64,000 nt of DNA. It comes from Bufo bufo (Eukaryota; Chordata; Amphibia; Anura; Bufonidae). The stretch covers positions 509,257,444 through 509,321,443 of the forward strand of contig NC_053390.1 in assembly GCF_905171765.1 (NCBI RefSeq), read 5' to 3'. The notes below the pieces were generated by a model. That model was not told where the DNA came from. It did not search any database and was given only the letters and a program-made list of their open reading frames with translations. Of this stretch, positions 1 through 10,404 are shown piece after piece; positions within the stretch are counted from its first letter, which is position 1, and every line of letters begins with the position of its first letter. The translations under genes were made by a program, and so were the position numbers.

Positions 1-772
1 CACCTTTTGCTTTGATTACTGCTTTGCACACTCTTGGCATTCTCTTGGTGAGCTTCAAGAGGTAGTCCTCTGAAATGGTCTTCCAACAGTCTTGAAGGAG
101 TTCCCAGAGATGCTTAGCACTTGTTGGCCCTTTTGCCTTCACTCTGCGGTCCAGCTCACCCCAAACCATCTCGATTGGGTTCAGGTCCGGTGACTGTGGA
201 GGCCAGGTCATCTGGCGCAGCACCCCATCACTCTCCTTCATGGTTAAATAGCCCTTACTTTCAAAGTTTTCCCAATTTTTCGGCTGACTGACTGACCTTC
301 ATTTCTTAAAGTAATGATGGCCACTCGTTTTTCTTTACTTAGCTGCTTTTTTCTTGCCATAATACAAATTCTAACAGTCTATTCAGTAGGACTATCAGCT
401 GTGTATCCACCTGACTTCTCCTCAACGCACCTCATGGTCCCAACCCCATTTATAAGGCAAGAAATCCCACTTATTAAACCTGACAGGGCACACCTGTGAA
501 GTGAAAACCATTTCAGGGGACTACCTCTTGAAGCTCATCAAGAGAATGCCAAGAGTGTGCAAAGCAGTAATCAAAGCAAAAGGTGGCTACTTTAAAGAAC
601 CTAGAATATGACATATTTTCAGTTGTTTCACACTTGTTTGTTATGTATATAATTCCACATGTGTTAATTCATAGTTTTGATGCCTTCAGTGTGAATCTAC
701 AATTTTCATAGTCATGAAAATAAAGAAAACTCTTTGAATGAGAAGGTGTGTCCAAACTTTTGGTCTGTACTG
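1..772 (-). mobile_element. Tc1-like deletion derivative, copy 1 (left end outside window)
   Basis: Right terminus ends GGTCTGTACTG followed by TA, the Tc1/mariner target dinucleotide. The sequence matches the copies at 47134-48076 and 59718-60656 in reverse orientation. Only the start and the end of a Tc1 transposase remain. At 244-360 on the minus strand a short frame begins MARKKQLSKEKR, typical of a Tc1 helix-turn-helix. Below about 243 the C-terminal block with PDLNPIE (catalytic glutamate) follows directly, so the middle with the first two aspartates is gone. The last 260 bases are a long terminal inverted repeat that also contains the transposase C-terminal coding region. It cannot encode a working transposase. 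The left end is lost at base 1. Confidence 0.9.
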
Positions 773-774
773 TA

Positions 775-781
775 TGTATAC

Positions 782-819
<38 letters not shown>
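775..819. repeat. TG/TA simple repeat
   Basis: A short TG run passes into a TA run. It lies between two Tc1 insertions, and both use TA as target. Confidence 0.85.
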
Positions 820-1869
820 CACTCACCTAAAGAATTATTATGAACACCATAGTAATACGCTGTTGGACCCCCTTTTGCCTTCAGAACTGCCTTAATTCTA
901 CGTGGCATTGATTCAACAAGGTGCTGATAGCATTCTTTAGAAATGTTGGCCCATATTGATAGGATAGCATCTTGCAGTTGATGGAGATTTGAGGGATGCA
1001 CATCCAGGGCACGAAGCTCCCGTTCCACCACATCCCAAAGATGCTCTATTGGGTTGAGATCTGGTCACTGTGGGGGCCATTTTAGTACAGTGAACTCATT
1101 GTCATGTTCAAGAAACCAATTTGAAATGATTCGAGCTTTGTGACATGGTGCATTATCCTGCTGGAAGTAGCCATCAGAGGATGGATACATGTTCTCATTC
1201 TGTTTACGCCAAATTCGGACTCTACCATTTGAATGTCTCAACAGAAATCGAGACTCATCAGACCAGGCAACATTTTTCCAGTCTTCAACAGTCCAATTTT
1301 GGTGAGCTCGTGTAAATTGTAGCCTCTTTTTCCTATTTGTAGTGGAAATGAGTGGTACCCGGTGGGGTCTTCTGCTGTTGTAGCCCATCCGCCTCAAGGT
1401 TGTGCGTGTTGTGGCTTCACAAATGCTTTGCTGCATACCTCGGTTGTAACGAGTGGTTATTTCAGTAAACGTTGCTCTTCTATCAGCTTGAATCAGTCGG
1501 CCCATTCTCCTCTGACCTCTAGCATCCACAAGGCATTTTTGCCCACAGGACTGCCGCATACTGGATGTTTTTCCCTTTTCACACCATTCTTTGTAAACCC
1601 TAGAAATGGTTGTGCGTGAAAATCCCAGTAACTGTGCAGATTGTGAAATACTCAGACCGGCCCGTCTGGCACCAACAGCCATGCCACGCTCAAAATTGCT
1701 TAAATCACCTTTCTTTCCCATTCTGACATTCAGTTTGGAGTTCAGGAGATTGTCTTGACCAGGACCACATCCCTAAATGCATTGAAGCCACTGCCATGTG
1801 ATTGGTTGACTAGATAATTGCATTAATAAGAAATAGAACAGGTGTTCCTAATAATTCTTTAGGTGAGTG
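820..1869 (-). mobile_element. Tc1-like transposon with CACTCACCTAAAG ends
   Basis: The outer ends are inverted copies: CACTCACCTAAAGAATTATT at 820 and its reverse complement ending at 1869, each flanked by TA (818-819 and 1870-1871). The length, about 1.05 kb, is short for an autonomous Tc1 (about 1.3-1.6 kb), which fits the internal deletion in its gene. It sits directly upstream of the LTR beginning at 1877. Confidence 0.92.
852..1721 (-). pseudogene. Tc1-family transposase, internally deleted and with a nonsense codon
   Basis: The frame starts MGKKGDLSNFERG at 1721 and shows the Tc1 paired-like helix-turn-helix, then WSDESRF with the first catalytic Asp, QQDNAPCHK with the second Asp, and PDLNPIE with the Glu. 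Three defects are visible. About 60-70 residues between NENM and SSDGYFQQD are missing relative to the family. A TGA at 1065-1067 replaces the Ser codon in WPPQSPDLN. At the end, the codon at 852-854, where I expect the family stop, reads TAC, so the frame runs on into the terminal repeat to 669. This copy is dead; the deletion is judged from knowledge of the family. Confidence 0.88.
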
Positions 1870-1876
1870 TATATAT

Positions 1877-2391
1877 TGTAAGAAGGTACAAGGAATCATC
1901 GTGGATGATAGGTACGTGTCACCGAGGTTCCTGGCCTCGGTGGAGTAAGAGCCAGTTTTTATGTGTCAGCAGCAGTTGCTGTTTGACACCTTTATAGTTA
2001 GGATGGCTAAGTATTCGAGACGAGACAGCTCTTACTGGGTGTAGTCAAAAGTGCTGGGTGGGTGACTACTCCCCATGTTCCAGGCCTAAAAACCAGCCAG
2101 CACTGCCAGGTGAGGAGGATTACCTCAGTCTGACACGAGCTCAGGAGGAGTGTGTGCTGGGATCTGATGCTTGTGCAGTGCTGGAGGGCTGAGACCCGTC
2201 TGTAAGGGAAATGGGCCCCCTAAAAAGCCTGCTATGGATTGCTGGAGACAGAACTGCCAACAAGGTGATTTTTGCTATGTGTACTTTCCATTGTGTGTGA
2301 ACTAACACCAAGACTGCAAAATGATGTTTTGTTTTTGCTTTATGTGTCAATAAACAGTTTGATTTAAGAACTACCAGATCGAATCCCCACA
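1877..2391 (+). repeat. 5' LTR of Gmr1-like element
   Basis: Begins TGTAAGAAGGTA and ends CCCCACA, the usual TG...CA. It matches 6407 onward over more than 300 bases. A polyadenylation signal AATAAA lies at 2349-2354. The sequence after the end, starting TTGGTGGAGGATGCG, is where the primer binding site should lie; I cannot assign the tRNA. Confidence 0.88.
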
Positions 2392-2579
2392 ATTGGTGGA
2401 GGATGCGTGCATTAGCAGTGAGGCTGGGGTGAACGCCGATATTTTTGGGTTCTGCATTTTTCCAGGCACCATTGTATGTCGTACATTAAACCAGCTGTAT
2501 TACAACCAGTGCCCCACGACAAAATGGAGGCTAATTTGCATTAGCGAAAGACAAACCTACACTAACGCGATGCTAATAA

Positions 2580-3065
2580 GCTGCAGCAGGAGACCAACCA
2601 ATTGTTTCTACAACATGTAATGGCTTTGCAGACAGCAGGAGCAACCCAGAACGTCCACGATGCCCGGAAATCAGTACATGCCGCGATTCCTAAGATGACT
2701 CCCGTAGACGACATTGAAATCTACCTGTTGATGTATGAGAAAGTGGCCATCACGGAGAAGCTACCCCAAGACCAGTGGGCTTAGGTCTTTGATCCGTTCC
2801 TGGCATCCGATTCTCAGCGAGTGTATTTCGACTTGCCGGACGATCAAGTGGCCGACTACCAAAAAGTAAAGAGTGAGATTTTTGCAAAACTGGGGGTGAA
2901 TGTGTTGGTCCGGGCCCAGTGGGTACATCAGTAGGGGTTTAAGCTGGTGGAGCCTGCAAGACCCAAGTATTATGACTTATTCCACCTCTTGCAAAAATGG
3001 CTACAGCCTGATGCAGTGCTCCAGACTATAAAAAATATCAAGGAGCCATTGGCGCTACCCTGAAA
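2580..3065 (+). pseudogene. gag remnant of Gmr1-like element
   Basis: One frame reads through LLMYEKVAITEKLPQDQW, then YFDLPDDQVADYQKVK and YYDLFHLLQKWLQP, a gag capsid of the type found in vertebrate gypsy elements with a SCAN-like helical domain (family assignment inferred). Two in-frame stops interrupt it, both TAG: after QDQWA near 2782 and after WVHQ near 2932. From about 3030 to 3190 the homology stops and an AT-rich insertion with repeated GGAGCC/GTCGCC motifs follows. No zinc knuckle remains before the protease. Confidence 0.7.
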
Positions 3066-3269
3066 AATTTAGGAGCCAAATAAAATTTTTAGTCGCCAAA
3101 TTTAAAATACATATAATATAGCTGGGATGCTTAGGAGCATGGGGTTTTCTAAGCTACAGCCCACGCAGTTGTGCACTCATTTCCATGACCTGTCAGACTA
3201 GCCAGATTCGCATTGGTAATCCTTGTGCTCTCTGCATCTGTATGTCTGTTCCACGGCCCCCCAAAAAAT

Positions 3270-3500
3270 ATAAAACATGTCCTATTCTTGGGATCATGTG
3301 CATCCATGGAGACTTAAAAGACTATCCCACCACCCTGATGTCTCTAACCACATTGGTCAGAAGGTGAACTCACGAAGTGGCAGTTGCCACAAATTTACAC
3401 TACGAACTTATAATAGGGAGAGACATCCCGGGCTTCACGGCACTGTGGCCTGCTGCGAGAGTGACAGATACCTATGATACAGGGGTAACCCCATCAGAGT
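3270..3500 (+). pseudogene. retroviral-type aspartic protease remnant
   Basis: The frame reads GIMCIHGDLKDYPTT and then NLHYELIIGRDIPGF, the C-terminal half of a gypsy protease; the IIGRD block is the flap-distal motif. The catalytic D-S/T-G segment expected just upstream is not recognisable, because an inserted stretch replaces it. One frame change separates the two blocks near 3364. Confidence 0.65.
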
Positions 3501-3600
3501 GACCTGGCTTCAGGGGGAGGCCAGAACCCTGGGAACCCGAGGCCGAAGGGCCAGCAGTAGGGGTGACCGCCACTTCGGTGGAAGATGGGGGACAACCCCA

Positions 3601-4885
3601 CTGAATGTAATGGTGGGAGATGTAGAAGACTTGCCGCCGGGGCCTGAGCTGGCCGACCTTAATGTCTCTGGGGATAACTTTGGTACTGCACAACACCGAG
3701 ACCCAACCCTATCCCGAGCTTGGGAGAATGTATTAATAGTAGATGGTGAACCACAACAACCAGGGGCAGAGTTGGTGTTTCCCCATTTTGTGGTTCATCA
3801 GGATATGTTGTATCGGGTAAACCAACTGCGGGGTAAACATATTGAATAGTTACTGGTGCCCCAGGCTTATCGCAAACTCGTGTTAGATTTAGCCCATCAA
3901 CATGTTCTTGGGGGGCATCTGGGAATGCAGAAAATACAGGACCGGATACTCTAACGGTTTTACTGGCCCAGTGTGTTTAGAGAGGTGGAAGAATTCTGTA
4001 AGTCTTGCCCGACCTGCCAAGCAACTAGCCCCCAGCATCTTTTCCGCAGTCCCTTGGTACCTCTCCTAATCATCGAGGTACCGTTTGAGCGAGTCGCGAT
4101 GGACCTCGTAGGCCCAGTACCAAAGTCCACTAGAGGACACCAACACATCCTGGTCGTCCTAGATTACTACATTCGGTACCCGGAGGCGGTGCCACTGCGA
4201 CATACACAGGCTAAACTGATAGCTAAGGAGCTAATGGAAATGTTCTCCCGAGTGCGGCTACCTAAAGAGGTTCTGACTGACCAGGGGATCCCTTTTATGT
4301 CTAAGGTCATGAGGGAGCTCTGTAAGTTGCTGCATATCAAACAGTTACGGACTTCCTATTACCATCCTAAAACGGACGGTTTGGTTGAAAGGTTTAATAA
4401 AACATTAAAAACCATATTAAAAAGGGTGGTGTCTAAAGATGGGAAGGACTGGGATCTTCTTCTGCCCTATCTCATGTTCGCTGTGCAAGAGGTTCCCCAG
4501 GCCTCTACTGGGTTCTCGCCCTTCGAATTGCTATATGGCAGACATCCTCTCGGTTTGTTGGACGTAGCCAAAGAGGCGTGGGAACAGGATCCCACTCCGC
4601 ATAAAAGTGTCTTTGAGTATGTTACCAAGATGCAACAGCGGATAGAGACCATTTTGCCTCTTGTCAAGGAGCATATGGAGGCCGCTCATTGATCCCAGAG
4701 TCGGATCTTTAACCCGGGTGATCAAGTTTTGGTTCTGCTGCCAACCGTGGACAATAAGTTCCTGGCCAGGTGGCAGGGGCCCTACGAGGTACTTGAAAAA
4801 ATTGGAGAGGTAAATTACAAGGTACACCAACCAGGGAGGCAAAGGCCGGAGCAGGTGTACCATGTGAATCTGCTCAAACCGTGAA
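3601..4885 (+). pseudogene. integrase, placed upstream of RT
   Basis: After a linker, the frame shows the HHCC zinc-binding domain (HQHVLGGHLGM then CKSCPTCQA). The catalytic core follows, with Asp in VAMDLVGPV (near 4100), Asp in VLTDQGIPF (near 4280) and Glu in DGLVERFNK (near 4387). Then come the FELLYGRHP block and the C-terminal FLARWQGPYEVLEKIG and VYHVNLLKP motifs. Stops occur at 3847-3849, about 3953, 4690 and near 4882. The core frame 3973-4692 stays open for 239 codons. Integrase ends about 290 bases before the first RT block, which fixes the PR-IN-RT order. Confidence 0.9.
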
Positions 4886-4899
4886 AAGACAGGGAAATC

Positions 4900-6390
4900 T
4901 GTACTGAAGACAGCCCACGGCCAGGTTTTCTAGGGGAAGCGGTTTCGGCCCCTCAGTCTGAAGCAAAGGAAGCGGCTTCCACAGTAAGAATTGCTGACAG
5001 CCTCTCCTCTAAGCAGGCTCATGAGGCCAGGGAGTTTATTAGCCAGAACACGGATGTGTTTTCGGATCTCTCTGGACGCACTTGGCATGACATTGTCACT
5101 TAGCCTCAGGCGAAAGTCCAGCTAAAACCATACCGGGTATCCAAGGCTCAGCAACAAGCCATCTCAGAGGAAGTGCAGATGATGCTGAGGCTAGACGTCA
5201 TTGAGGAATCTAAAAGTGAGTGGGCTAGTCCTATAGTGCTAATACCCAAGCTGGATGGGACACTCCGGTTCTGTAACGATTTTCATAAACTGAACAAGAT
5301 TTCCAAATTCGATGCGTATCCCATGCCCCGGGTGGATGAGCTTATGGAGAGGTTAGGACAAGCCCGGTATTTTTCTGTTTTGGACCTCACGAAAGGGTAC
5401 TGGCAGGTGCCCTTAATGGAGGCTGCCAAAGAGAAAACTGTCTTCATCACACCAGAAGGGCTGTATCAGTACAAGGTGCTACCCTTTGGTCTGCATGGTG
5501 CCCCCGCCACTTTTCAACGGCTTATGGACATTGTGCTGCATCCACATCGTCGGTACGCTTCGGCTTACCTGGACGATATTGTCATCCACAGTACTGATTG
5601 GGAAAGTCACCTACCCAAAGTGCAGGCTGTAGTGGACTCCCTTCGGAAGGCGGGACTAACCGCTAACCCAAAAAAAAGTGCGATAGGGTTAGAGTAGACT
5701 AAATACCTGGTGTATTTCATTGGGTGCGGAGTCATCAAACCCCAAGTAAACAAAATAGAGGCAATAAGAAATTGGCCTGACTTGTCACCACTAAACAAGT
5801 TAAGTCATTCCTAGGAATGATAGGCTATTACATGAGATTTATTCCCCACTTTGCTACTGTAGCCGCGCTATTGACAGGGTTATTGAAGGGACGCAAGTCA
5901 GTGATGGTTCACTGGAATAACCGGGCGGAAGAGGCTTTCCCCTCTTTGAATTTGGCCCTGTGTGGGTCCCCGATTTTGGTGACGCTCGACCTCAAGCGGG
6001 AATTCATAGTGCAGACAGACGCCTCCGAAGTAGGCCTCTGTGCTGTACTGTCTCAGGAAGTCAATGGGGAGGAACATCCCATTGTCTTCCTAAGCCGCAA
6101 GCTCACCCCAGCCGAGACCAGGTACAGTATAGTGGAGAGAGAGTGCCTGGCTATCAAGTGGGCATTCGAGTCTCTCCGCTATTATTTGTTGGGGAGAACA
6201 TTCCACCTGGTGACTGACCACTCCCTTCTCAGGTGGATGAGCCAGGCCAAAGAGAGAAATGCCAGAGTCACCAGGTTGTTCCTGTCCTTACAAAACTTTA
6301 AGTTCTCTGTAGAACACAGGGCAGGCCGGGAAACGCGGATGCCCTGTCCCGAGTATACTGTATGGCATGTGTTCACCCCCTCAGGGTTGA
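4900..6390 (+). pseudogene. reverse transcriptase and RNase H remnant
   Basis: RT blocks appear in order: WASPIVLIPKLDGTLRFC, FSVLDLTKGYWQV, LPFGLHGAPATFQRLMD, and the active-site YLDD at 5566-5577. A stop at 5695-5697 and a shift near 5800 separate RT from the RNase H part, which reads FIVQTDASEVGLCAVLSQ, ERECLAIKWAFESLRYYL and VTDHSLLRW. The frame then runs to the polypurine stretch before the 3' LTR, with no integrase downstream of RNase H. Confidence 0.9.
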
Positions 6391-6406
6391 ACAAAGGAGG
6401 GAGGTA
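6391..6406 (+). promoter_or_regulatory. polypurine tract before 3' LTR
   Basis: ACAAAGGAGGGAGGTA directly precedes the TG of the 3' LTR, the usual place for the plus-strand primer. Confidence 0.7.
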
Positions 6407-6820
6407 TGTAAGAAGGTACCAGGAATCATCATGAATGATAGGTACGTGTCACCGAGGTTCCTGGCCTCGGTGGAGTAAGAGCTAGTTTTTATGTGTCAGC
6501 AGCAGTTGCTGTTTGACACCTTAATACTTAGTATGGCTGTATAGCTGATATGGGACGGCTCTTACTGGGAGTAGTCAAAGTGCTGACTACTCCCCATGTT
6601 CCAGGCCAGGTTTTGCCAGGCCTTAAAACCAGCCAGCAATGCACACGATTGTTCCGTTTTTTGCGGTCCACTTGGATGCGGACCAAAACAACGGTCATGT
6701 GCATGAGGCCTGACAGTGGAGCTCAGGAGGTGTGTGTGCTAGGATCTGAGGCTTGTGCCGTGCTGGAGGGCTGAGGCCCGTCTGTAAGGGAAACGGACCC
6801 CCTAAAAAGCCTGCTATGCC
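6407..6820 (+). repeat. 3' LTR, truncated at its 3' end
   Basis: Matches the 5' LTR from TGTAAGAAGGTA through AAAAAGCCTGCTATG, then identity ends abruptly at about 6820. The AATAAA and the CA end are missing. It carries a small insertion at 6638-6707 that the 5' LTR lacks. Confidence 0.85.
6638..6707. mobile_element. short inverted-repeat insertion in the 3' LTR
   Basis: About 70 bases starting TGCACACGATTGTTCCG and ending AACGGTCATGTGCATGAG, self-complementary at the ends and absent from the other LTR. It resembles the ends of the MITEs at 9681 and 40290. Confidence 0.6.
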
Positions 6821-7655
6821 ATGTAATAACCCCTACACTGCCGGTTTATGTACAGTAACCCCTGCACAGCCTGTCTGTGTATATGAGGTAACTCCTGCAC
6901 TGCTAATCTATATAGGCATGGTGTTTTTTCCAGTTTAATTAACAGAAAAAAATAAATCAAAATTCAAATAAATCTTCCTGAGAGTTGAATTTTTTTTTAC
7001 ATTTTTTTGGGCAAAATTGCCCAGCCCTAGCTGTATTCAAATGCATAACTATTCACTACTTTATACAGTTGAACAATCCTTACTAGTCGTTTGTCCCAAT
7101 ACAGTTCCATTGTTTGCCGGCAGTGCAGCCCTGTCATAGCATAAATGACAAGCTTTGGTGCTGCATGAAAGATGTGACCGGAATTGTCTTTATATGTGCA
7201 AATGATTAGGAACAAACACTCGCCATTATTCTCGGCCCATCCAAAAAGCCCTTAGTAGGGACAGTTTATACATTGAAGTTTTTACCACAGTAAAAAAATA
7301 GATAATGCAAATATCATAAAAAATGCATTTCTACCACTATTACAGCAGCAGTTACAGTAGTTGCATTTCTACCACAGTTGTGATGTCATTACCTACACAA
7401 TTTTTACAGGTAAAACACATTGATGTAATATGTTTCACCTTCTGTAAAAAAAGATGTGTTTTTTACTGTATAATTTGTGTTGCAGATTTTACTGCAACAA
7501 TAAATGCAACATGTAAACCCAACTCATTCTTCAAAAAAGTATTATTGCCCTGGTTGGATAGAATTACTGCAAATATTACAAATTGTTCACATAGTGACAG
7601 CTGAAGTGAACAGGATAATGATTTATTAGAATAAAAAAAATTATGGAGGGGGGGG
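6821..7655. other. AT-rich stretch without a recognised gene
   Basis: 6825-6910 has a degenerate repeat of roughly 30 bases built on CCCCTRCACTGCC/TGT. The rest is AT-rich with no recognisable frame; a G run lies near 7646. Confidence 0.5.
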
Positions 7656-7810
7656 GGTCATTTATCAAACTGGTTTGAAGTAGAACTGGCTTAGTTGCCC
7701 ATAGCCACCAATCAGTTTCCACCTTTTATTTTGGACAGGTCCTTTGGAAAATGAAAGGATGAATCTGATTGGTTGCTCTGGGCCAGTTCTACTTTACGCT
7801 GATTAAATAA
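7656..7810. mobile_element. palindromic MITE (TTTATCAAACTGG family)
   Basis: The left half, TTTATCAAACTGG...AGTAGAACTGGCTTAG, is repeated inverted on the right (GGGCCAGTTCTACTT...). The middle is complementary around AATCAGTTTCCACC and GAATCTGATTGG. A half copy of the same family is at 44516-44617. Confidence 0.8.
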
Positions 7811-7838
7811 AATATCAGAGATGCTCACCAGTATAATA

Positions 7839-9293
7839 CAGTTGCAAGAAAAAGTATGTGAACTCTCTGGAATGATATGGATTTCTGGCAGGTGGAAAAA
7901 GTATGTGAACCCCTAGACTAATGACATCTCCAAGAGCTAATTGGAGTGAGGTGTCAGCCAACTGGAGTCCAATCAATGGGATGAGATTGGAGGTGTTGGT
8001 TACAGCTGCTCTGCCCTATAAAAAACACACACCAGTTCTGGGTTTGCTTTTCACAAGAAGCATTGCCTGATGTGAATGATGCCTCGCACAAAAGAGCTCT
8101 CAGAAGACCTACGATTAAGAATTGTTGACTTGCATAAAGCTGGAAAGGGTTATAAAAGTATCTCCAAAAGCCTTGCTGTTCATCAGTCCACGGTAAGACA
8201 AATTGTCTGTAAATGGAGAAAGTTCAGCACTGCTACTACTCTCCCTAGGAGTGGCCGTCCTGTAAAGATGACTGCAAGAGCACAGCGCAGACTGCTCAAT
8301 GAGGTGAATAAAAATCCTAGAGTGTCAGCTAAAGACTTACAAAAGTCTCTGGCATATGCTAACATCCCTGTTAGCGAATCTACGATACGTAAAACACTAA
8401 ACAAGAATGGATTTCATAGGAGGATACCACAGAGGAAGCCACTGCTGTCCAAAAAAAACATTGCTGCACGTTTACAGTTTGCACAAGAGCACCTGGATGT
8501 TCCACAGCAGTACTGGCAAAATATTCTGTGGACAGATGAAACCAAAGTTGAGTTGTTTGGAAGAAGAGGCACAGCACACCAACATCAAAACCTCATCCCA
8601 ACTGTGAAGTATGGTGGTGGGGGCATCATGGTTTGGGGCTGCTTTACTGCGTCAGGGCCTGGACGGATTGCTATCATCGAAGGAAAAATGAATTCCCAAG
8701 TTTATCAAGACATTTTGCATGAGAACTTAAGGCCACCTGTCCACCAGCTGAAGCTCAACAGAAGATGGGTGTTGCAATAGGACAATGACCCAAAGCATAG
8801 AAGTAAATCAACAACAGAATGGCTTAAACAGAAGAAAATACGCCTTCTGGAGTGGCCCAGTCAGAGTCCTGACCTCAACCCGATTGAGATGCTGTGGCAT
8901 GACCTCAAGAAAGCGATTCACACCAGACATTCCAAGAATATTGCTGAACTGAAATAGTTCTGTAAAGAGGAATGGTCAAGAATTACTCCTGACCGTTGTG
9001 CACGTCTGATCTGCAACTACAGGAAACGTTTGGTTGAAGTTATTGCTGCCAAAGGAGGTTCAACCAGTTATTAAATCCAAGGGTTCACATACTTTTTCCA
9101 CCTGCACTGTGAATGTTTACATGGTGTGTTCAATAAAAACATGGTAACATATAATTATTTGTGTGTTATTAGTTTAAGCAGGCTGTGATTATCTATTGTT
9201 GTGACTTAGATGAAGATGAGATCACATTTTATGACCAATTTGTGCAGAAATACATATCATTCCAAAGAATTCACATACTTTTTCTTGCAACTG
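7839..9293 (+). mobile_element. Tc1-like transposon, IR/DR type, nearly complete
   Basis: CAGTTGCAAGAAAAAGTATG at 7839 and its inverted copy ending at 9293 are flanked by TA on both sides. Each end carries two direct repeats of AAAAAGTATGTGAAC (outer and inner), the IR/DR arrangement of fish and frog Tc1 elements such as the Sleeping Beauty ancestors. On the right the inner repeat (9081-9107) and the outer repeat (9245-9293) are about 140 bases apart. On the left they nearly abut, so the left spacer has been deleted. The transposase lies between the ends. Confidence 0.93.
8076..9074 (+). pseudogene. Tc1-like transposase with two amber codons
   Basis: A single frame of 333 codons runs from ATG 8076 to TAA 9072-9074 without a shift. 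Helix-turn-helix segments ([20 protein letters not shown] and [12 protein letters not shown]) are followed by a GRPVKMT linker. The DD34E core has Asp in WTDETKVE, Asp in DNDPKHR and Glu in PDLNPIE. Only two defects are visible: TAG at 8778-8780, just before DNDPKH, and TAG near 8956 in LK*FCKEEW. Both positions suit a Gln CAG in the ancestor. A second ATG is at 8079; I kept 8076 as the upstream one. Confidence 0.9.
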
Positions 9294-9680
9294 TATACTG
9301 GAGCACAGCCCACCAACTACCAATTAGTGATTATAATATATAAAGCAAAAAGATAGTATACTTTGGTTGTGCCTTATTTATAATGAAGCATGTCATCCAC
9401 ATAAGATCTGATTCATGTTTAGTGTACTAGTGCTCCTGCGCTTGAACTGAGACTTGTAGTACTATCAGAGACTCACTTTGGTATGGGCTGTTCTTGAAAT
9501 GTTCCGTCACAGTTTTATGGGGTTTTGTTTTTACGGCTAAACTGACTTGTGCTCTTCGTTCTCCAGGTCGGTACAATTATGACGAAACCAGATATGTATA
9601 GTTTTTAACAGGCTGGTGGACAAGCCTAACGCCAGTGTGAATGAAGCCTTAGATAAAACATGGAACACCTCTTGCCAGTA
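9294..9680. other. no recognised feature
   Basis: Unique-looking sequence with no coherent frame and no repeat I can place. Confidence 0.4.
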
Positions 9681-10069
9681 AGGGCTTGTTCACACGACCG
9701 TTGGTGTCCCGTGCCCGTGCTGTGAACCGCAAATTCCGGTCCGCAATGCACGGGCACCTTCCGTGGGGCAGGTGCATGGGGATCGCGGACCCATTCACTT
9801 GAATGGGTCCGCGATCCCTCTATTCCTCAAAAAGATAGAGCATGTTCTATCTTTTTGTGGTGATGAGGCACGGAACGGAACCCCAGAAAGCACTCCGTAG
9901 TGCTCCTGTAGTGTTCCGTTCCGCATCTCCGGATTTGCGGACCCATTGAAATGAATGGGTCCCCATCTGTGATGCGGAATGACAACGGAACTGTGCCCAT
10001 GTATTGCGGATCCGAAAATGCGGTCCGCAATACGGGAACGGGACACCAACGGTTGTGTGAACGAGCCCT
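9681..10069. mobile_element. MITE with GTTCACACGACCGTTGG ends
   Basis: The first 31 bases (AGGGCTTGTTCACACGACCG...) return inverted at the right end (...CGGTTGTGTGAACGAGCCCT). The interior is a degenerate palindrome of GCGGTCCGC and GAACGGAAC motifs. It belongs to an anuran group also seen at 16053-16530 and 40290-40560. Overlapping open frames on the minus strand reflect this composition and are not genes. Confidence 0.85.
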
Positions 10070-10404
10070 AAGGCTGTACAGTGGGACATGCCCATAGAAT
10101 ATGCAATAAGGTCCCCTTAGGGTTTTCATTGCCGCTTCGTAATAGAAACATAGAAACATAGAATGTGTCGGCAGATAAGAACCATTTGGCCCATCTAGTC
10201 TGCCCAATATACTGAATACTATGAATAGCCCTTGGCCCTATCTTATATGAAGGATGGCCTTATGCCTATCCCATGCATGCTTAAACTCCTTCACTGCATT
10301 TGCAGCTACCACTTCTGCAGGAAGGCTATTCCATGCATCCACTACTCTCTCAGTAAAGTAATACTTCCTGATATTACTTTTAAACCTTTGCCCCTCTAAT
10401 TTAA

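Larger units (their letters stand above)
1877..6820 (+). mobile_element. Gmr1-like Ty3/gypsy LTR retrotransposon, degenerate
   Basis: Two matching LTRs (1877-2391 and 6407-6820) bracket gag, protease, integrase, reverse transcriptase and RNase H remnants on +. The order is protease, integrase, RT, RNase H. Ordinary Ty3/gypsy elements carry integrase last; integrase before RT is the Ty1/copia-like order known within gypsy elements from the Gmr1 group of deuterostomes. All reading frames have stops or shifts, and the 3' LTR lacks roughly its last 100 bases. The element is fossil. Confidence 0.88.

Noticed and set aside
9795..10207. Minus-strand frames of 82-126 codons
   Set aside because: They lie in a palindromic MITE, overlap in all three frames and show no domain.
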